A stretch of 39,180 nucleotides of DNA from Candidatus Zixiibacteriota bacterium. Its GTDB lineage: Bacteria; Zixibacteria; MSB-5A5; JAABVY01; JAHJOQ01. The stretch covers positions 1 to 39,180 of the forward strand of contig JAGVNY010000254.1 of the NCBI GenBank assembly GCA_020053015.1, read 5' to 3'. The notes beneath the pieces are model-generated. The model searched no databases, had not been told where the DNA came from, and saw nothing but the letters and a program-made list of their open reading frames with translations. The position numbers and the translations under genes are program-made. Below, in pieces: positions 1 to 10,133 of the stretch (positions within the stretch are counted from its first letter, which is position 1; each line of letters begins with the position of its first letter).

Positions 1-1934
1 GAGTCAGGCTTCCATTCGTACAGCTCGCCTGCAGGAACCGCGATTTCCGCCCACCGTCGGTTGCCGGCGAAAACGTCCGCATATTGCACGCTGAACATAG
101 CCCGATCAAGCGCAGCCGAAACAGTCTGCCGGATCTCAGTTTGAGATGGCCAAACATCTCGCAAGTACAGCTGTTCGCCGTTCTCTCCAGCTCCGAGCGG
201 TTCAGACTCAAGATCAATGTCGATGCGACCCGCCAGCGCATAGGCAACCACAAGCGGAGGAGAAGCGAGATAGGCAGCCCGCACAAGAGGATTGATGCGG
301 CCTTCGAAGTTGCGATTGCCGCTCAGGACCGCTGCGGCGACCAGGTTGTTGTTGCTGACTGCGTCCGCGATGGATTTCGGAAGCGGACCGCTGTTTCCTA
401 TGCAGGTCGTACAACCGAACCCTACGACGCTGAAACCGAGACATTCGAGATAGTGTAACAGGCCTGCCTTCTCAAGATAGGCAACCACCACTTTGGAACC
501 CGGGGCTAGACTCGTTTTCACATGGCCGGGCACGTGCAATCCTTTCTCGACGGCTTTCTTCGCGAGCAATCCAGCCGCTATCATTACAGAAGGATTTGAA
601 GTATTCGTGCAGCTCGTTATAGCAGCGATCACGACCGATCCGTGTCTCAGTGTCGCGTCGATGCCATTCAGCCGGACGTTCGCCACAGCCCGGAGATCAG
701 CATCATGCAGAGCGAAACCCCTCTCTGATGTCGGTTTGGTCAAAGAGGTCAGAAACGCGCTCTTTGCTGCTCGAAGTGATACTCTGTCCTGAGGACGCTT
801 CGGACCGGCTATGCTACTTTCCACCGTGCTCATGTCGAGAGTAACCGTCTCGGAATACGCGGCTTCGGAGGAGTCGGCGCTCCGAAACATGCCTTGTTCC
901 TTGTTGTAGACCTCAACCAATTCAACGAGACCTTCATCTCGTCCCGTAGCACGCAAATACGAGAGTGTCTCGTTGTCGACCGGAAAGAAGCCCACCGTAG
1001 CGCCGTACTCTGGAGCCATGTTGGCAATCGTCGCTCGATCTGCGACACCCAGCGAGTCGAGGCCGCTTCCAAGAAACTCGACGAACTTCCCTACTACCCC
1101 CTTCGCTCGCAATTTCTCGGTAATCGATAGCACAAGATCGGTCGCGGTCACGCCTTCTCGTAGGCTTCCTTCGAGCCTGAAGCCTACGACCTCGGGAATG
1201 AGCATGTAGAGCGGCTGACCGAGCATCACAGCTTCGGCTTCGATTCCGCCCACACCCCAGCCCAACACTCCAAGTCCATTTATCATAGTCGTGTGAGAAT
1301 CGGTTCCGACGAGACTGTCCGGGTACGCTATGTGACTGCCATCAATCAGCTGCGTTTGGACGACCCTCGCCAGGTACTCGAGGTTGACTTGATGCACGAT
1401 TCCGGTCGCAGGAGGAACTACTCGGAGGTTTCGAAACGCGCGTTGTCCCCACTTCAGAAACTCATAGCGCTCCGCATTGCGCTCGAATTCTCGTTCCGCA
1501 TTGAAGGCGAGTGAATCAGCCGTACCGAAGCGATCGACCTGAACCGAGTGATCTATTACAAGGTCTACCGGCACTTGCGGATTTACTCTGCTTGGGTCTC
1601 CGCCTCGTCTCGCAACGGCGGAGCGCATAGCCGCGAGATCGACAATAGCCGGAACGCCGGTGAAATCCTGGAGCAAGACCCGCCCCGGCATGAAACCAAT
1701 TTCTGTCTTCAGGTAATGGCCTGCGCCGTGCTGTGCCAAAGCGACGATGCCGTCCTCCGTGATGCGGTGTCCATCGAAGTTCCTCAGAAGATCTTCCAGC
1801 AACACACGCAACGATATCGGCAGGCGATCAACGGCAGGAAAACCACTGCTTTCAAACAGAGGAAGGCTCAAGTAACCGAACTGCCCGTCTCTTGTCTTGA
1901 GCTTTGAAAGAAAGTCATGCTTCTTCAGGTACAT
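1..1934 (-). CDS. acnA: aconitate hydratase A (AcnA/IRP1 type), C-terminus cut by window edge
   Basis: This is the first ~644 residues of a monomeric aconitase, the TCA-cycle enzyme that isomerises citrate to isocitrate through a [4Fe-4S] cluster in the cytoplasm. Translating the minus strand from the ATG at 1934 gives an uninterrupted frame to base 1. It contains VIDHSVQVD, SLVGTDSHTTMINGLGVLGW (~res 205-225), APEYGATVGFFPVD, and the cluster ligands in ITSCTNTSNP (~res 440) and GFGCTTCIGNSGP (~res 508). Family members are ~890 aa, so ~245 residues, including the swivelling domain 4, lie beyond the left edge. GGAG sits 9 bases before the ATG, and an in-frame TAG (also the stop of the upstream exporter gene) lies 48 bases upstream, which limits the start. 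The gene may be co-transcribed with the LysE gene. The AcnA family assignment is secure; membership of a wider TCA operon cannot be seen. Confidence 0.95.
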   Translation of the reverse strand, partial: MYLKKHDFLSKLKTRDGQFGYLSLPLFESSGFPAVDRLPISLRVLLEDLLRNFDGHRITEDGIVALAQHGAGHYLKTEIGFMPGRVLLQDFTGVPAIVDLAAMRSAVARRGGDPSRVNPQVPVDLVIDHSVQVDRFGTADSLAFNAEREFERNAERYEFLKWGQRAFRNLRVVPPATGIVHQVNLEYLARVVQTQLIDGSHIAYPDSLVGTDSHTTMINGLGVLGWGVGGIEAEAVMLGQPLYMLIPEVVGFRLEGSLREGVTATDLVLSITEKLRAKGVVGKFVEFLGSGLDSLGVADRATIANMAPEYGATVGFFPVDNETLSYLRATGRDEGLVELVEVYNKEQGMFRSADSSEAAYSETVTLDMSTVESSIAGPKRPQDRVSLRAAKSAFLTSLTKPTSERGFALHDADLRAVANVRLNGIDATLRHGSVVIAAITSCTNTSNPSVMIAAGLLAKKAVEKGLHVPGHVKTSLAPGSKVVVAYLEKAGLLHYLECLGFSVVGFGCTTCIGNSGPLPKSIADAVSNNNLVAAAVLSGNRNFEGRINPLVRAAYLASPPLVVAYALAGRIDIDLESEPLGAGENGEQLYLRDVWPSQTEIRQTVSAALDRAMFSVQYADVFAGNRRWAEIAVPAGELYEWKPD

Positions 1935-1982
1935 CCGAATTCGCTCCGTTCTGTCCGTACTTCCGTCACGTCTGATGCATGT

Positions 1983-2639
1983 CTATGATAGCAACTGCGC
2001 CGCATCGACTATAAACTTCGCCCCCATGATGATTAAGAAGACGCCGCAAACCGCAAACACAATCTGCTGAAAGCGATTCCCGAAGAACTTCCCGCTCCTG
2101 AACGAGAGATTTGATAGAAAGCTGTACCAAACCAGATCACATAGCCAATGGCAGATAGCCATCGCCACAAAACCTATGAGACCAAACTCCTGAGATGCGA
2201 CGATCAGTGACGCTCCCACTGTGGCCCACCAGATGAGAAAGTACGGGCTCGTAATCGACAACACTGCGCCTGCCACTACTGGAGACTTGAATCCAATTGC
2301 AGGCGTGACACCGCCATTCTTGATGCTGCGGAACATCCCGTACGACATGAATAGGAGAAACAGTCCCCCAATAACACCTATCGCACCTCTGACTTCTACT
2401 GTCTTCAGCAAGTACTCGAACCCCAGGAATATGCCGACAATCAACGGAAACTCAACGAGGCCATGGCCGACGGCAACTCTTGCCCCTGCATTTGCGGATC
2501 GTCCTCCGTGCGCGACTGTGATGGCAGTAATAGGGCCAGGAGCGAGGACTCCTGACAGGGAGAGCAGCACCACCTTTATGAGAAACGCCGCAAAGACCAA
2601 ACTCGCCTCATTTCCCGAGAGTCGAAATCTCCCGTGCAA
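1983..2639 (-). CDS. LysE/RhtB-family amino acid exporter
   Basis: Small inner-membrane protein of the LysE/RhtB superfamily, which exports amino acids or related metabolites. The ~218 aa length and about six hydrophobic segments fit the family. The signature SGVLAPGPITA near residues 29-40 matches the conserved PGP motif in helix 1, and SITSPYFLIWWATVGASLI matches the conserved NPK/FW region. The substrate cannot be predicted. The start is uncertain: a TTG at 2639 gives 218 aa, but a second in-frame TTG at 2600 is preceded by GAGG at good spacing and would start directly at the first membrane helix. An in-frame TGA just upstream of 2639 excludes longer forms. It ends 48 bp before acnA on the same strand, so the two may share a transcript. 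Confidence 0.85.
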   Translation of the reverse strand: MHGRFRLSGNEASLVFAAFLIKVVLLSLSGVLAPGPITAITVAHGGRSANAGARVAVGHGLVEFPLIVGIFLGFEYLLKTVEVRGAIGVIGGLFLLFMSYGMFRSIKNGGVTPAIGFKSPVVAGAVLSITSPYFLIWWATVGASLIVASQEFGLIGFVAMAICHWLCDLVWYSFLSNLSFRSGKFFGNRFQQIVFAVCGVFLIIMGAKFIVDAAQLLS

Positions 2640-2769
2640 CGCACGCGCGCATCAAGAATCTAACCAGTTAAATGACAGCACGGTTCCACCCTGAGACGAA
2701 CAGCGACCCCGCAGGATCGCAGTGCGAGCCTCAAGTGTATGTCGCATCCAAATCAGAGCAAGTGAAACG

Positions 2770-5700
2770 TCACTTGCAGAATTCGCATGGCGCGGGGCCA
2801 CCGCCGAATATAAAGTTGATCAGATAGACTATGTCATCAATGTCCACGAAGTCCGAGCAATCGACGTCCCCTGATTCCCACGATGGCATAGGTGCCGGAC
2901 CGCCGCTGAATATGTAATGAATCAGGTAGACGATATCATCTATGTCCACAGATCCGTCACCGCCTACATCACCGCATACGAACTGCTGGTAATCATCAGC
3001 CACATGTCCGAGAAACCAAGCCTTGGCCCTGTCCGCATAATCTCGCAATGTGATGATGCTCCCATTCCTAACCGTCATGAATGAGGTGAAGATATTCAGA
3101 GTGTCACCGGGCTGAATTGTGTAGTCATTGAAGTAAGTGAACACCGACGTGGCATCGGTCCAATAGGTGAGATAGGACCAATAACCAATTCGCATCTGGG
3201 CCAGAAGTTGCGAAGGGTCAAAACCACCGAGAGTCCACACATAGATGACATTGTCGAGAATCTGAGCAGCGTACGGGTACGACTGAGTGTTTATTGAGGA
3301 CTGGCCAGTCCTTATGTGGCCCAGCATCGCCATAGCAGCGAATCTTGACTCATTGGACTGACAGCCGCTCCCGTCATTCTCCCAACCCTGCTGGATGAGC
3401 ATGTGGCGTTCCTGATCAATGTCCGAATAGTTGTCCGAGTATCCGTCGTTCGGCACATCCCAGTCGACGGCCTGACCAATTGTAAGGCCAGAATGCGCCT
3501 GATCGTCGTTCGAGAAGACCCTAAGTTGTTGAATCATGAACTGGCAACTGTCAGCCCTCGTTGGGGCATACCAGATCACTTCCACTCCAAGCAGTGAGTC
3601 CTTCGTCACCATCGATCCGGTATTGTACACCTGATACTCGCTCGTTACGACAACCGGCACAGTCGGATTTCCCCTATCAACAAGCCGCAGAGTTTGAGTC
3701 CCATACATGGCGTGGCTCAACACCGTGTCCTGTCCAAAAACATACCCGATTATGGGCGACCCGTCAAAAGCATAGACTGTTGCCCCTGGATCACATTCGC
3801 CTGCGCCGATGTAGTCGAAATTGACTCGCCCCAGACCTCGCCGGCCGAAGTTGCCGAAGTTCGACACAATAAGGTCAAGGCAGGGCGTGGAAATCGTGTC
3901 GTAGTGCGCCGGCCTTGCATCACACAGATCACCAACGCCATCGCCGTCCCAGTCTGCCTGATCCGGATTGTAGGCGAAGGGGCAATTGTCATCGTCACAC
4001 GCTGGGTTCGTGAACTCAGGGTTTCCATAACCGTCGCCGTCGGTGTCAGTGCAGAGGTCACATGCATCGCCCAGGAAATCATTGTCATAGTCTTCCTGAC
4101 CGGCATTCGAGATCGCCGGGCAATTATCGCATGCGTCACCGATGCCATCGCCGTCTGAGTCAGTCAGGTCAGGACACGGCAAGGTCGTCTTAAACATCGA
4201 CCTGCCATGGGTTCCGGCCACGAGGGTTCTCGATTTTATGTCAAACGCAAGGTCGTGTATCGGAGTCGCAATCGAGATACCGGTTCCGAGGGGCTCCCAT
4301 GTGCCTCCAGTGTTGGTACTGCGATAGACACCGTAATCGGTTCCGACGTACAGGTGCGATGCGTCATGAAAGTCAACGACCACGTCGTTAATAGGCATAT
4401 CTGGAAGGTTGCTGCTGATATCGCTCCAATTCTGTCCGTAGTCTGTCGTTCTGAAGATGTGCGGAAGATAGTCCGACTCCCTGTAGCCCGAAAAAGTCAC
4501 ATAAGCAACAGCCGCATCGTACGGGTCCACGGTCACTCGTGTCACCCATCTTTCCGGAAGTGCGGCGTCGATTCTCGTCCAGCTCTGACCGGTGTTCGTC
4601 GTCACCCACACATTTGCGTCATCTGTACCAGCGTATATCACTTGACCATCACTGCGAGCTACGTCAATAGTTGATATCGTCCCGAGGTATGCTTGATCTC
4701 CGTCAGTGAGATCCCCGCTAATCACCGCCCAGTTGCCCGCCGCATTCGTCGTTCGATATACCCTTTGAGATCCGTAGTACAACACGTTGTGGTCAGCCGG
4801 ATCAATTGCGATTGGAGTGCTCCAGTTGTGCCGATCACCGTCGTAGTCAATGCCGGCAATGGAACTGCCAAAAGTCTGTCCGCCATCCACGGACTTGTTG
4901 AGAACTCCATATTGATACTCGGCATACACAACGTTTGGGTTCTTATAGTCGACAACGCAGTAAAACCCGTCGCCTCCGAGCACCTGCTCCCATCCCGATA
5001 TAGCACCATCGGCAGTGCGCATCGTGCCGTTGTCCTGAGTCCCTCCGAACAGCTTCATGGGCGTAAAAGGATCGATGGCGATCGCGTAGAATTGAGTGTT
5101 CGGCATCGACAGCAGGCGGGTCCACGAGTTCCCGCCGTTCGGAGTAAGGGCCATACCACCATCGCTGCCGTTATATACCCATAGAGGGTCGCCGGGAGCG
5201 ATGAACAGCGCATGATGGTCAACGTGCAAATCGTTGTCGGCTTTGGACCACGAGCTGCCACCATTAGTGCTCCTGTACATTTCCACGCCAAGAGCGTACA
5301 CAATATTGGGATTTCCAGGCGCAACCCGCACCTGGCTGAAGTACCATCCACCATTCCAAGAACCGTAGAGTCCGCTGATCCCGCTGTCGTTAGTGCGAGT
5401 CCACGTAGTCCCAAGGTCAGTGCTCTTGTAGACGCCCTGAAACACGCCGCCGCCATTGGAGTAGATTGCGTACACTGTGCTCGATGACGGATCGATGCTC
5501 ACTCCGATTCTACCTAAGTTGGCACTTGGTTGCGGCAATCCCCCGCCAAGATATTGCCACGTGTCGCCGAAATCGGTAGATCTGTACAAACCGCTGGACA
5601 TGCCTTGGAACTGGTGGCGATCCATGTATCGCACCTTCTCCCACATGGCTGCAATCACGGTGCCTGAGGACGGATGATAAGCGATATCAACACATGATGT

Positions 5701-6486
5701 CGAATCCGAGACGAAGAGCTTTTGCTCCCATGAGCTGCCACCATCGGTCGATCGGTACACGCCGCGTTCGGGATTCGTTCCGCTGAAGTGCTTGCCTCCT
5801 GCGGCCACGAACACGGTCTCCGGCCGAAGAGCATCAATTACGATTCTGCCGATGTGATAGCTGTACGGCAGCCCGAGATACGACCATGACTGCCCGCCGT
5901 CAGTCGTCTTGTAGACCCCGGTGCCTTCGTAATTGTCTGAAGCTGCATTGGCTTCTCCCGTTCCGGCGTATAAGACGTTGGGATCTGTCGGATGCATCGC
6001 AACCGCACCCATAGACTGCGGTCCCTCTCCGTCAAACACCGGTTCCCACGGACTACCATACTGATTGAGCTTCAAGATTCCGCCAGCCGCCGAGGCAACG
6101 TACACGGGCGGCATGCCTGATGAGCCAACCGCGATATCAGTGATGCGGCCGGGGATGTTGTCCGGGCCGGCGACTGCCCAATTCACGTCAGCCGTTCCAT
6201 TCTCCGAGTAGCTGTCCTGCATCTCCTTCACTGCCTTGGCGGCCGCGATTCTTCGCTCTACGGGAATGTCGCCCTGCGGAAACGCACGTTGAGCGTAGAA
6301 CCAATCGTTAGGGCGCTGCTTAGCCTTGGGGACCTTACCGTTTCGTTTCATCGTGAACATAAGATTCTCGGAATCGACGTCACGACTGGATGCAACGGGC
6401 TCACCCGTCCTTATGGAATAGAAATATGCGGCAAGAAACGTGGAGCTGATTACAAAAGCTCCGATCAGTATCACGTGCTTCTTCAT
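2770..6486 (-). CDS. secreted Asp-box (BNR/sortilin-like) protein with TSP3 repeats and C-terminal dockerin doublet
   Basis: Large extracellular or surface protein of 1238 aa; enzymatic role unknown. The ATG at 6486 is preferred over the upstream in-frame ATG at 6564 because it has GAGG upstream and opens a Sec signal ([22 protein letters not shown]). Residues ~100-760 hold about ten Asp-box motifs ([40 protein letters not shown] and others), the mark of BNR/VPS10-like beta-propellers. Residues ~770-860 are thrombospondin type 3 calcium repeats ([15 protein letters not shown] and relatives). A ~300-residue region of unrecognised type follows. The end carries two dockerin-like loops ([18 protein letters not shown]... 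and [17 protein letters not shown]...) and terminates PAPCEFCK. Asp-box propellers occur in sialidases, glycosidases and photosystem assembly factors, so a glycan-related role is only a guess. Confidence 0.9.
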   Translation of the reverse strand: MKKHVILIGAFVISSTFLAAYFYSIRTGEPVASSRDVDSENLMFTMKRNGKVPKAKQRPNDWFYAQRAFPQGDIPVERRIAAAKAVKEMQDSYSENGTADVNWAVAGPDNIPGRITDIAVGSSGMPPVYVASAAGGILKLNQYGSPWEPVFDGEGPQSMGAVAMHPTDPNVLYAGTGEANAASDNYEGTGVYKTTDGGQSWSYLGLPYSYHIGRIVIDALRPETVFVAAGGKHFSGTNPERGVYRSTDGGSSWEQKLFVSDSTSCVDIAYHPSSGTVIAAMWEKVRYMDRHQFQGMSSGLYRSTDFGDTWQYLGGGLPQPSANLGRIGVSIDPSSSTVYAIYSNGGGVFQGVYKSTDLGTTWTRTNDSGISGLYGSWNGGWYFSQVRVAPGNPNIVYALGVEMYRSTNGGSSWSKADNDLHVDHHALFIAPGDPLWVYNGSDGGMALTPNGGNSWTRLLSMPNTQFYAIAIDPFTPMKLFGGTQDNGTMRTADGAISGWEQVLGGDGFYCVVDYKNPNVVYAEYQYGVLNKSVDGGQTFGSSIAGIDYDGDRHNWSTPIAIDPADHNVLYYGSQRVYRTTNAAGNWAVISGDLTDGDQAYLGTISTIDVARSDGQVIYAGTDDANVWVTTNTGQSWTRIDAALPERWVTRVTVDPYDAAVAYVTFSGYRESDYLPHIFRTTDYGQNWSDISSNLPDMPINDVVVDFHDASHLYVGTDYGVYRSTNTGGTWEPLGTGISIATPIHDLAFDIKSRTLVAGTHGRSMFKTTLPCPDLTDSDGDGIGDACDNCPAISNAGQEDYDNDFLGDACDLCTDTDGDGYGNPEFTNPACDDDNCPFAYNPDQADWDGDGVGDLCDARPAHYDTISTPCLDLIVSNFGNFGRRGLGRVNFDYIGAGECDPGATVYAFDGSPIIGYVFGQDTVLSHAMYGTQTLRLVDRGNPTVPVVVTSEYQVYNTGSMVTKDSLLGVEVIWYAPTRADSCQFMIQQLRVFSNDDQAHSGLTIGQAVDWDVPNDGYSDNYSDIDQERHMLIQQGWENDGSGCQSNESRFAAMAMLGHIRTGQSSINTQSYPYAAQILDNVIYVWTLGGFDPSQLLAQMRIGYWSYLTYWTDATSVFTYFNDYTIQPGDTLNIFTSFMTVRNGSIITLRDYADRAKAWFLGHVADDYQQFVCGDVGGDGSVDIDDIVYLIHYIFSGGPAPMPSWESGDVDCSDFVDIDDIVYLINFIFGGGPAPCEFCK

Positions 6487-6611
6487 GGCGGTTACCTCGC
6501 GGCTTGATTGGCCCTGGCGCTTACAGCCAGATTTCGTACGAAATCTCCTCGCCGCAAATGACACTCACGAAATCACGCGACGAGTTTGATCATTGAATGC
6601 AGTCAATAGTT

Positions 6612-6640
6612 AATATCGCCGCGAAGGCATGAAATGTCAA
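6612..6640 (-). promoter_or_regulatory. sigma-70-type promoter of the Asp-box/TSP3 gene
   Basis: On the minus strand TTGACA (6640-6635), a 17 bp spacer and GATATT (6617-6612) lie ~125 bases upstream of the ATG at 6486. The -35 is perfect and the -10 moderate. Apart from this, the 317 bp between the gene and the tRNA (6487-6803) shows nothing I recognise. Confidence 0.5.
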
Positions 6641-6803
6641 CCGTGAAAACGTGCTTCGGGGCGCCTGGCTAAGCACAAAGACGATTAAACGACTCGCCGC
6701 ACACTCGCATTTAGATGCCTTGGCGATGCGCCAGCTCGACCGTCAAGCCTTCTGGACTCAGCTACTATCAGGAGTGCGAATGCCATAGTCATTGTTGTGA
6801 ACA

Positions 6804-6888
6804 TGCCGGAGGCCGGAATTGAACCGGCACAGAGCTAAGCTCCGAGGGATTTTAAGTCCCTTGCGTCTACCATTTCCGCCACTCCGGC
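6804..6888 (-). tRNA. tRNA-Leu (anticodon UAA)
   Basis: The minus strand from 6888 to 6804 folds as an 85-nt type II tRNA. The acceptor stem is GCCGGAG/CTCCGGC with discriminator A, the anticodon stem GGGA/TCCC encloses loop CTTAAAA (anticodon TAA), a short variable arm is typical of tRNA-Leu, and the T arm is GCCGG-TTCAATT-CCGGC. CCA is not encoded. The 5' half (anticodon loop outward) plus three upstream bases is duplicated exactly at 11087-11127, marking an insertion next to this gene. Confidence 0.96.
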
Positions 6889-6891
6889 AAT
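6851..6891. repeat. attL-like copy of the 41 bp direct repeat (within tRNA-Leu)
   Basis: These 41 bases run from the tRNA anticodon loop through its 5' end plus three upstream bases. They are identical, in the same orientation, to 11087-11127. Confidence 0.85.
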
Positions 6892-6907
6892 GCGCAAGAC
6901 ACTCAAC

Positions 6908-6936
6908 AATTTAGACTTATCTTGGAGAAGGCACAA
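6908..6936 (-). promoter_or_regulatory. putative promoter of tRNA-Leu, lying inside the inserted DNA
   Basis: On the minus strand TTGTGC (6936-6931), a 17 bp spacer and TAAATT (6913-6908) lie ~20 bases upstream of the tRNA 5' end. It is right of the 41 bp repeat, so if the region to 11127 is an insertion, this promoter came with the element and replaced the original one. Confidence 0.45.
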
Positions 6937-7011
6937 GGGACTTTTCAGGCGATGCGTTCTTTCCTCTACTTAGCTGATAGACTTCCACTTGAGCAAAGCT
7001 TCTCTGCCCGC

Positions 7012-7060
7012 TGTGACCAATTTGTGACTACAATCAGCTCCTAACCGTCAAGATCGACCG
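7012..7060. repeat. left copy of an internal direct repeat, TGTGAC-N5/6-TGTGAC type (possible recombinase arm site)
   Basis: A 21 bp block at 7012-7032 (TGTGACCAATTTGTGACTAC plus one base) is identical to 10947-10967. Weaker similarity continues for ~28 bp in both copies (tcag, gtcaa, tcga, aag blocks). Each copy holds two TGTGAC hexamers in tandem. It lies 120 bp inside the left 41 bp repeat. Confidence 0.7.
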
Positions 7061-7175
7061 GAAGCCAACCTTAAGCACAACTTCTGAGCGCATGCATGCA
7101 CTTTGGCACCTGGTACTCAGAATTTCATTGCCCCTGATGCATTCAAGGTATTACGAACTGTGACCTCAGGAATAA

Positions 7176-7197
7176 AATAGTTGCATATGCAACTATT
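7176..7197. promoter_or_regulatory. perfect palindromic operator, probable MarR autoregulatory site
   Basis: A perfect 22 bp inverted repeat is centred on TTGCATATGCAA, between 7186 and 7187. The size, AT-rich centre and symmetry are typical of MarR-family operators. It covers a possible -35 (TTGCAT, 7181-7186; weak -10 TAAGTT at 7204-7209). It lies just upstream of the MarR gene, so a bound dimer would block transcription of the regulator and exporter. Confidence 0.75.
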
Positions 7198-7259
7198 ATT
7201 CTGTAAGTTTGTGTAAGGATTGATTGGCTGATCGCATCGAGAATCTTGGAGTACCAAGG

Positions 7260-7724
7260 ATGAAAGCAACGAAGACATCGGACGCTGAGACTCTACGGGA
7301 ACTGATTCGCTCCTTCGTTCGCCGTTTTGGCTTGCTTGACCAATGCCACACGCCGTGCGGGTTACTGATGACGGTATCGGATGCACATGCGCTGGTAGAA
7401 CTGCTGCACAGTCCGGGCCTCGAACCTCTTGCACTCTCCAGGCGGTTGGGACTTTCCAAGAGCGCCGTGAGTCGTCTTCTACTCCGGCTGAAGAGGCGCG
7501 GTCAAATCACACAAGAAAAAGACCAGAACGATAGGAGAGCCGTCCATCTCTGCTTGACCGAGAAGGGGAAGCGCACGGCAAATCTGATCAACCTAGAAAG
7601 CATCGCGCTTTTTGGAAGCATTCTCTCCCGGATTCATAAACGTGACTCAAAGCGAATCTTAGATTCTCTTCCAATCCTGATCCAAGCGATACCCGAACCA
7701 GGCAGCTATTCGGATTCGGGATGA
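7260..7724 (+). CDS. MarR-family winged-helix transcriptional regulator
   Basis: 154 aa cytoplasmic repressor. The winged helix-turn-helix spans about residues 54-103: the recognition helix is SKSAVSRLLLRL and the wing DQNDRRAVHL ends in the family's typical TEKG. Flanking helices would form the dimer interface. The ATG at 7260 with GGAG eight bases upstream is preferred; a TTG at 7224 with AAGGA would add 12 residues. It is the first gene of an operon with an ABC exporter (34-37 bp to the next gene) and sits 60 bp downstream of a perfect palindrome, so ligand-relieved autorepression of the exporter is the natural model. The inducer is unknown. Confidence 0.9.
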   Translation: MKATKTSDAETLRELIRSFVRRFGLLDQCHTPCGLLMTVSDAHALVELLHSPGLEPLALSRRLGLSKSAVSRLLLRLKRRGQITQEKDQNDRRAVHLCLTEKGKRTANLINLESIALFGSILSRIHKRDSKRILDSLPILIQAIPEPGSYSDSG

Positions 7725-7761
7725 GGTCTGGACAGGGACTATTACTTGTGAGGTACGATTG

Positions 7762-8934
7762 ATGCATTACCTGCGTACTTGGCGTCGGTGGCAGAAGTTA
7801 GTGCTCTGGCTTTTGTCAGCGCTGGCACTAATTCTCATTGTTCGGTTTACCATCCTCGCTCCCTTGACTATCTCGGCGGTGAGCATTGAAAGGCGGAGTT
7901 TGACCGCCCAGGTGTACGGCAACGGCACAGTCGAAGCCAAAGTAGTTGTGCTGGTATCCAGCAAGGTCATCGGCAGAATTGAGACTCTGTATGCCGATCA
8001 GGGTGACAAGGTAGAGTCGGGACAAATTCTCGCCAAGCTTGAGAATGAAGATTTTCGGCAGCAGGTTCTTCAGGCCGAGGCCGGAGTAAGTAAGTCGAAA
8101 GCGAATCTCGCGGCGGAGGAGGCCAATCACCAGAAAGCACTGGCGAACCTGGAACTGGCCAACAAGGACTTCGTGCGAGTTAGAGGTTTGGTTGAGAGAG
8201 AGCTTGTCGCTCAAGAGGACGTCGACTACGTGGCTACTGCCCTCGAAGTGGCGAAAAGGGAAGTGGAGCGGACCAAAGCTGCCGTTGAGGCAGCCCGAAA
8301 AGATCAGCTCGTCTCTCAAGCCATCGAGGCGTTGGCTGAGAGCAGGAACAACGACATGGTAGTTAGGGCACCGCAAGACGGAATCGTTATTTCACGAGAC
8401 TTAGAAATAGGTGCAACAGTCGCACCCGGTAGCCCGATCTTTCGGATTGCGGACCCAACCATCGTCTGGATCAGCGCGAACGTCGACGAATCTACGCGGA
8501 ATGAACTGGCTGAAGGTCAAGAAGCCACAATTGTGCTCCGTTCTATGCCGAAGGAGCAACTGCACGGACGAGTGGCGAGGATAGGCTTGGAGAGTGACCG
8601 GGTAACGGAAGAGATTGAAGTGGATGTCATGTTTGACCCACCGCTAACGAGCTTTCGAGTCGGAGAGCAGGCTGAAGTTCACGTCATCACAAGGACAAAA
8701 GACGGTGCCTCCGCGTTGCCTGTTGCCGCAGTGACTTCAAAGGGAAAACAACGCCGCATTTGGCTTGTCGATAAAGGCAAGCTTCGCCTGAGGGAGATCG
8801 TCACCGGGATAGAAGACCGGGCCGGATTCGTGGAGATCGTGTCGGGATTAGACGATCAAGCGTTGGTGGCCGTCGCACCATTTTCAGTGATGGTCAATTT
8901 CAAAGACGGCATGAGGGTTAAGGTTAGACGATGA
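7762..8934 (+). CDS. HlyD/MacA-type membrane fusion protein (DevB-like adaptor)
   Basis: 390 aa periplasmic adaptor linking an inner-membrane ABC transporter to an outer-membrane channel. There is one N-terminal membrane anchor (~res 13-33), then the first half of a lipoyl/barrel-sandwich domain (GTVEAKVVVLVSSKVIGRIE, ...GDKVESGQILAKLE). A long charged helical hairpin (~res 90-190) is followed by the returning half (VVRAPQDGIVISRDLEIGATVAPGSPIFRIAD), a beta-barrel and a membrane-proximal domain. GAGG lies 8 bases before the ATG at 7762. Its stop overlaps the start of the permease by four bases (ATGA), implying translational coupling. The substrate is unknown. No TolC-like gene is visible, so an unlinked channel would be needed. 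Confidence 0.9.
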   Translation: MHYLRTWRRWQKLVLWLLSALALILIVRFTILAPLTISAVSIERRSLTAQVYGNGTVEAKVVVLVSSKVIGRIETLYADQGDKVESGQILAKLENEDFRQQVLQAEAGVSKSKANLAAEEANHQKALANLELANKDFVRVRGLVERELVAQEDVDYVATALEVAKREVERTKAAVEAARKDQLVSQAIEALAESRNNDMVVRAPQDGIVISRDLEIGATVAPGSPIFRIADPTIVWISANVDESTRNELAEGQEATIVLRSMPKEQLHGRVARIGLESDRVTEEIEVDVMFDPPLTSFRVGEQAEVHVITRTKDGASALPVAAVTSKGKQRRIWLVDKGKLRLREIVTGIEDRAGFVEIVSGLDDQALVAVAPFSVMVNFKDGMRVKVRR

Positions 8935-10133
8935 ATCTCGCGGTTCGAGACATTCTCCGCCATCGGTGGCGGTTCATCCAGACCAGTGTCGGATTAGGGC
9001 TGCTGATTGCGGTGGTGATGAGTATGGGGGGAATTTATCGGGGGCTGATCGCAGACGCGACGGTCGCTCTCACCTCGACAGGAGCTGATCTTTGGATCGT
9101 CCAGAAGGATACGGAAGGACCCTTCGCCGCAGCTTCGCGCCTGCCAGAGGATGCTGAGTATCGGATCGCGGCAGTTCCCGGTATTGCCCAAGCCTCCGGA
9201 CTTTCTTTTCAGAACATGCAGGTATCTCGTTTCGGCAAGCCGCTGCGTTTCTTTCTCGTCGGTTACAAGCTGAACGGCTTGGGAGGACCACCTGTTATCG
9301 TAGCCGGCCGAGGCATTCGTCAGCAGCACTACGAAATGGTCGTTGACAAGGCAATGAAGATTGAGCTCGGCGAGACGCTCAAGCTGGGGCTTAATCACTA
9401 CACGGTGGTCGGTATCACCAAGGGCATGGCCTCTGTAGCCGGAGACCCTTTCGCATATGTTACGCTGGCCAACGCCCAAGATATCCAGTTCAAAACCGAT
9501 AACGACGCGATCCGCAATAGCCGGGCCAGAATCGCTCAGAAGATGTCGCAGGTCGCTACGCTTTCCCCAGCTCAAATCACACAACTCACTCCCTTGGTCA
9601 CGGAGATTGCAGTATCCACGCACATGGTCAATGCAGTAGCGGCTACGTTAGCCCCCGGAGCCGATCTCAAAGAAATACAAGAGTCGATCCAGCGCTGGAA
9701 TCATTATCGAGCCATCTCAACGGCAGAACAGGAAAAGATTCTCACGTCGGGAATGATCCAGAAATCAAAGATGCAACTTGGATTGTTCCGGATCATTCTG
9801 CTTACCATCTCTGCCGTCATCATCACGTTGATTATTTACACCATGACAATGGAGAAGACCCGTGTAATTGCCACACTGAAGCTAATTGGATCTCCGAACA
9901 AGGTGGTAGCTGCGCTGATCCTACAACAGTCGCTGCTAATCGGGTTGATAGCATACGTCATCGGGTACGTCATCGTCAGCGCGACCTATGATAAGTTTCC
10001 CCGCCGGGTGGAACTGGTCGCATTCGACCTAGAGGCGCTTTTCGCCATCGTCATGATCATCTGTGTGTTGTCGAGCCTAATAGGTGTACGTAAGGCGCTA
10101 AAAGTCGATGCATCTCAGGCTTTGGGAGGATAG
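8931..10133 (+). CDS. ABC transporter permease, FtsX/MacB-like (DevC type)
   Basis: 400 aa inner-membrane subunit. One helix lies near residues 17-37, a large extracytoplasmic domain covers ~40-280, then three helices follow at about 283-303, 324-351 and 367-385: the 1+3 topology of MacB/DevC/FtsX proteins. The N-terminus (MNLAVRDILRHRWRF) and the early STGADLWIVQ stretch resemble DevC-type permeases more than full-length MacB, because the ATPase is a separate gene. Such exporters work by mechanotransmission and extrude periplasmic substrates such as glycolipids, peptides or drugs. It overlaps the adaptor gene by 4 bp and touches the ATPase gene. Confidence 0.9.
   Translation: MNLAVRDILRHRWRFIQTSVGLGLLIAVVMSMGGIYRGLIADATVALTSTGADLWIVQKDTEGPFAAASRLPEDAEYRIAAVPGIAQASGLSFQNMQVSRFGKPLRFFLVGYKLNGLGGPPVIVAGRGIRQQHYEMVVDKAMKIELGETLKLGLNHYTVVGITKGMASVAGDPFAYVTLANAQDIQFKTDNDAIRNSRARIAQKMSQVATLSPAQITQLTPLVTEIAVSTHMVNAVAATLAPGADLKEIQESIQRWNHYRAISTAEQEKILTSGMIQKSKMQLGLFRIILLTISAVIITLIIYTMTMEKTRVIATLKLIGSPNKVVAALILQQSLLIGLIAYVIGYVIVSATYDKFPRRVELVAFDLEALFAIVMIICVLSSLIGVRKALKVDASQALGG

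Noticed and set aside
84-1907. Several plus-strand open frames over the first 2 kb
   Set aside because: They are shadows of the continuous minus-strand aconitase frame, which carries all family motifs.
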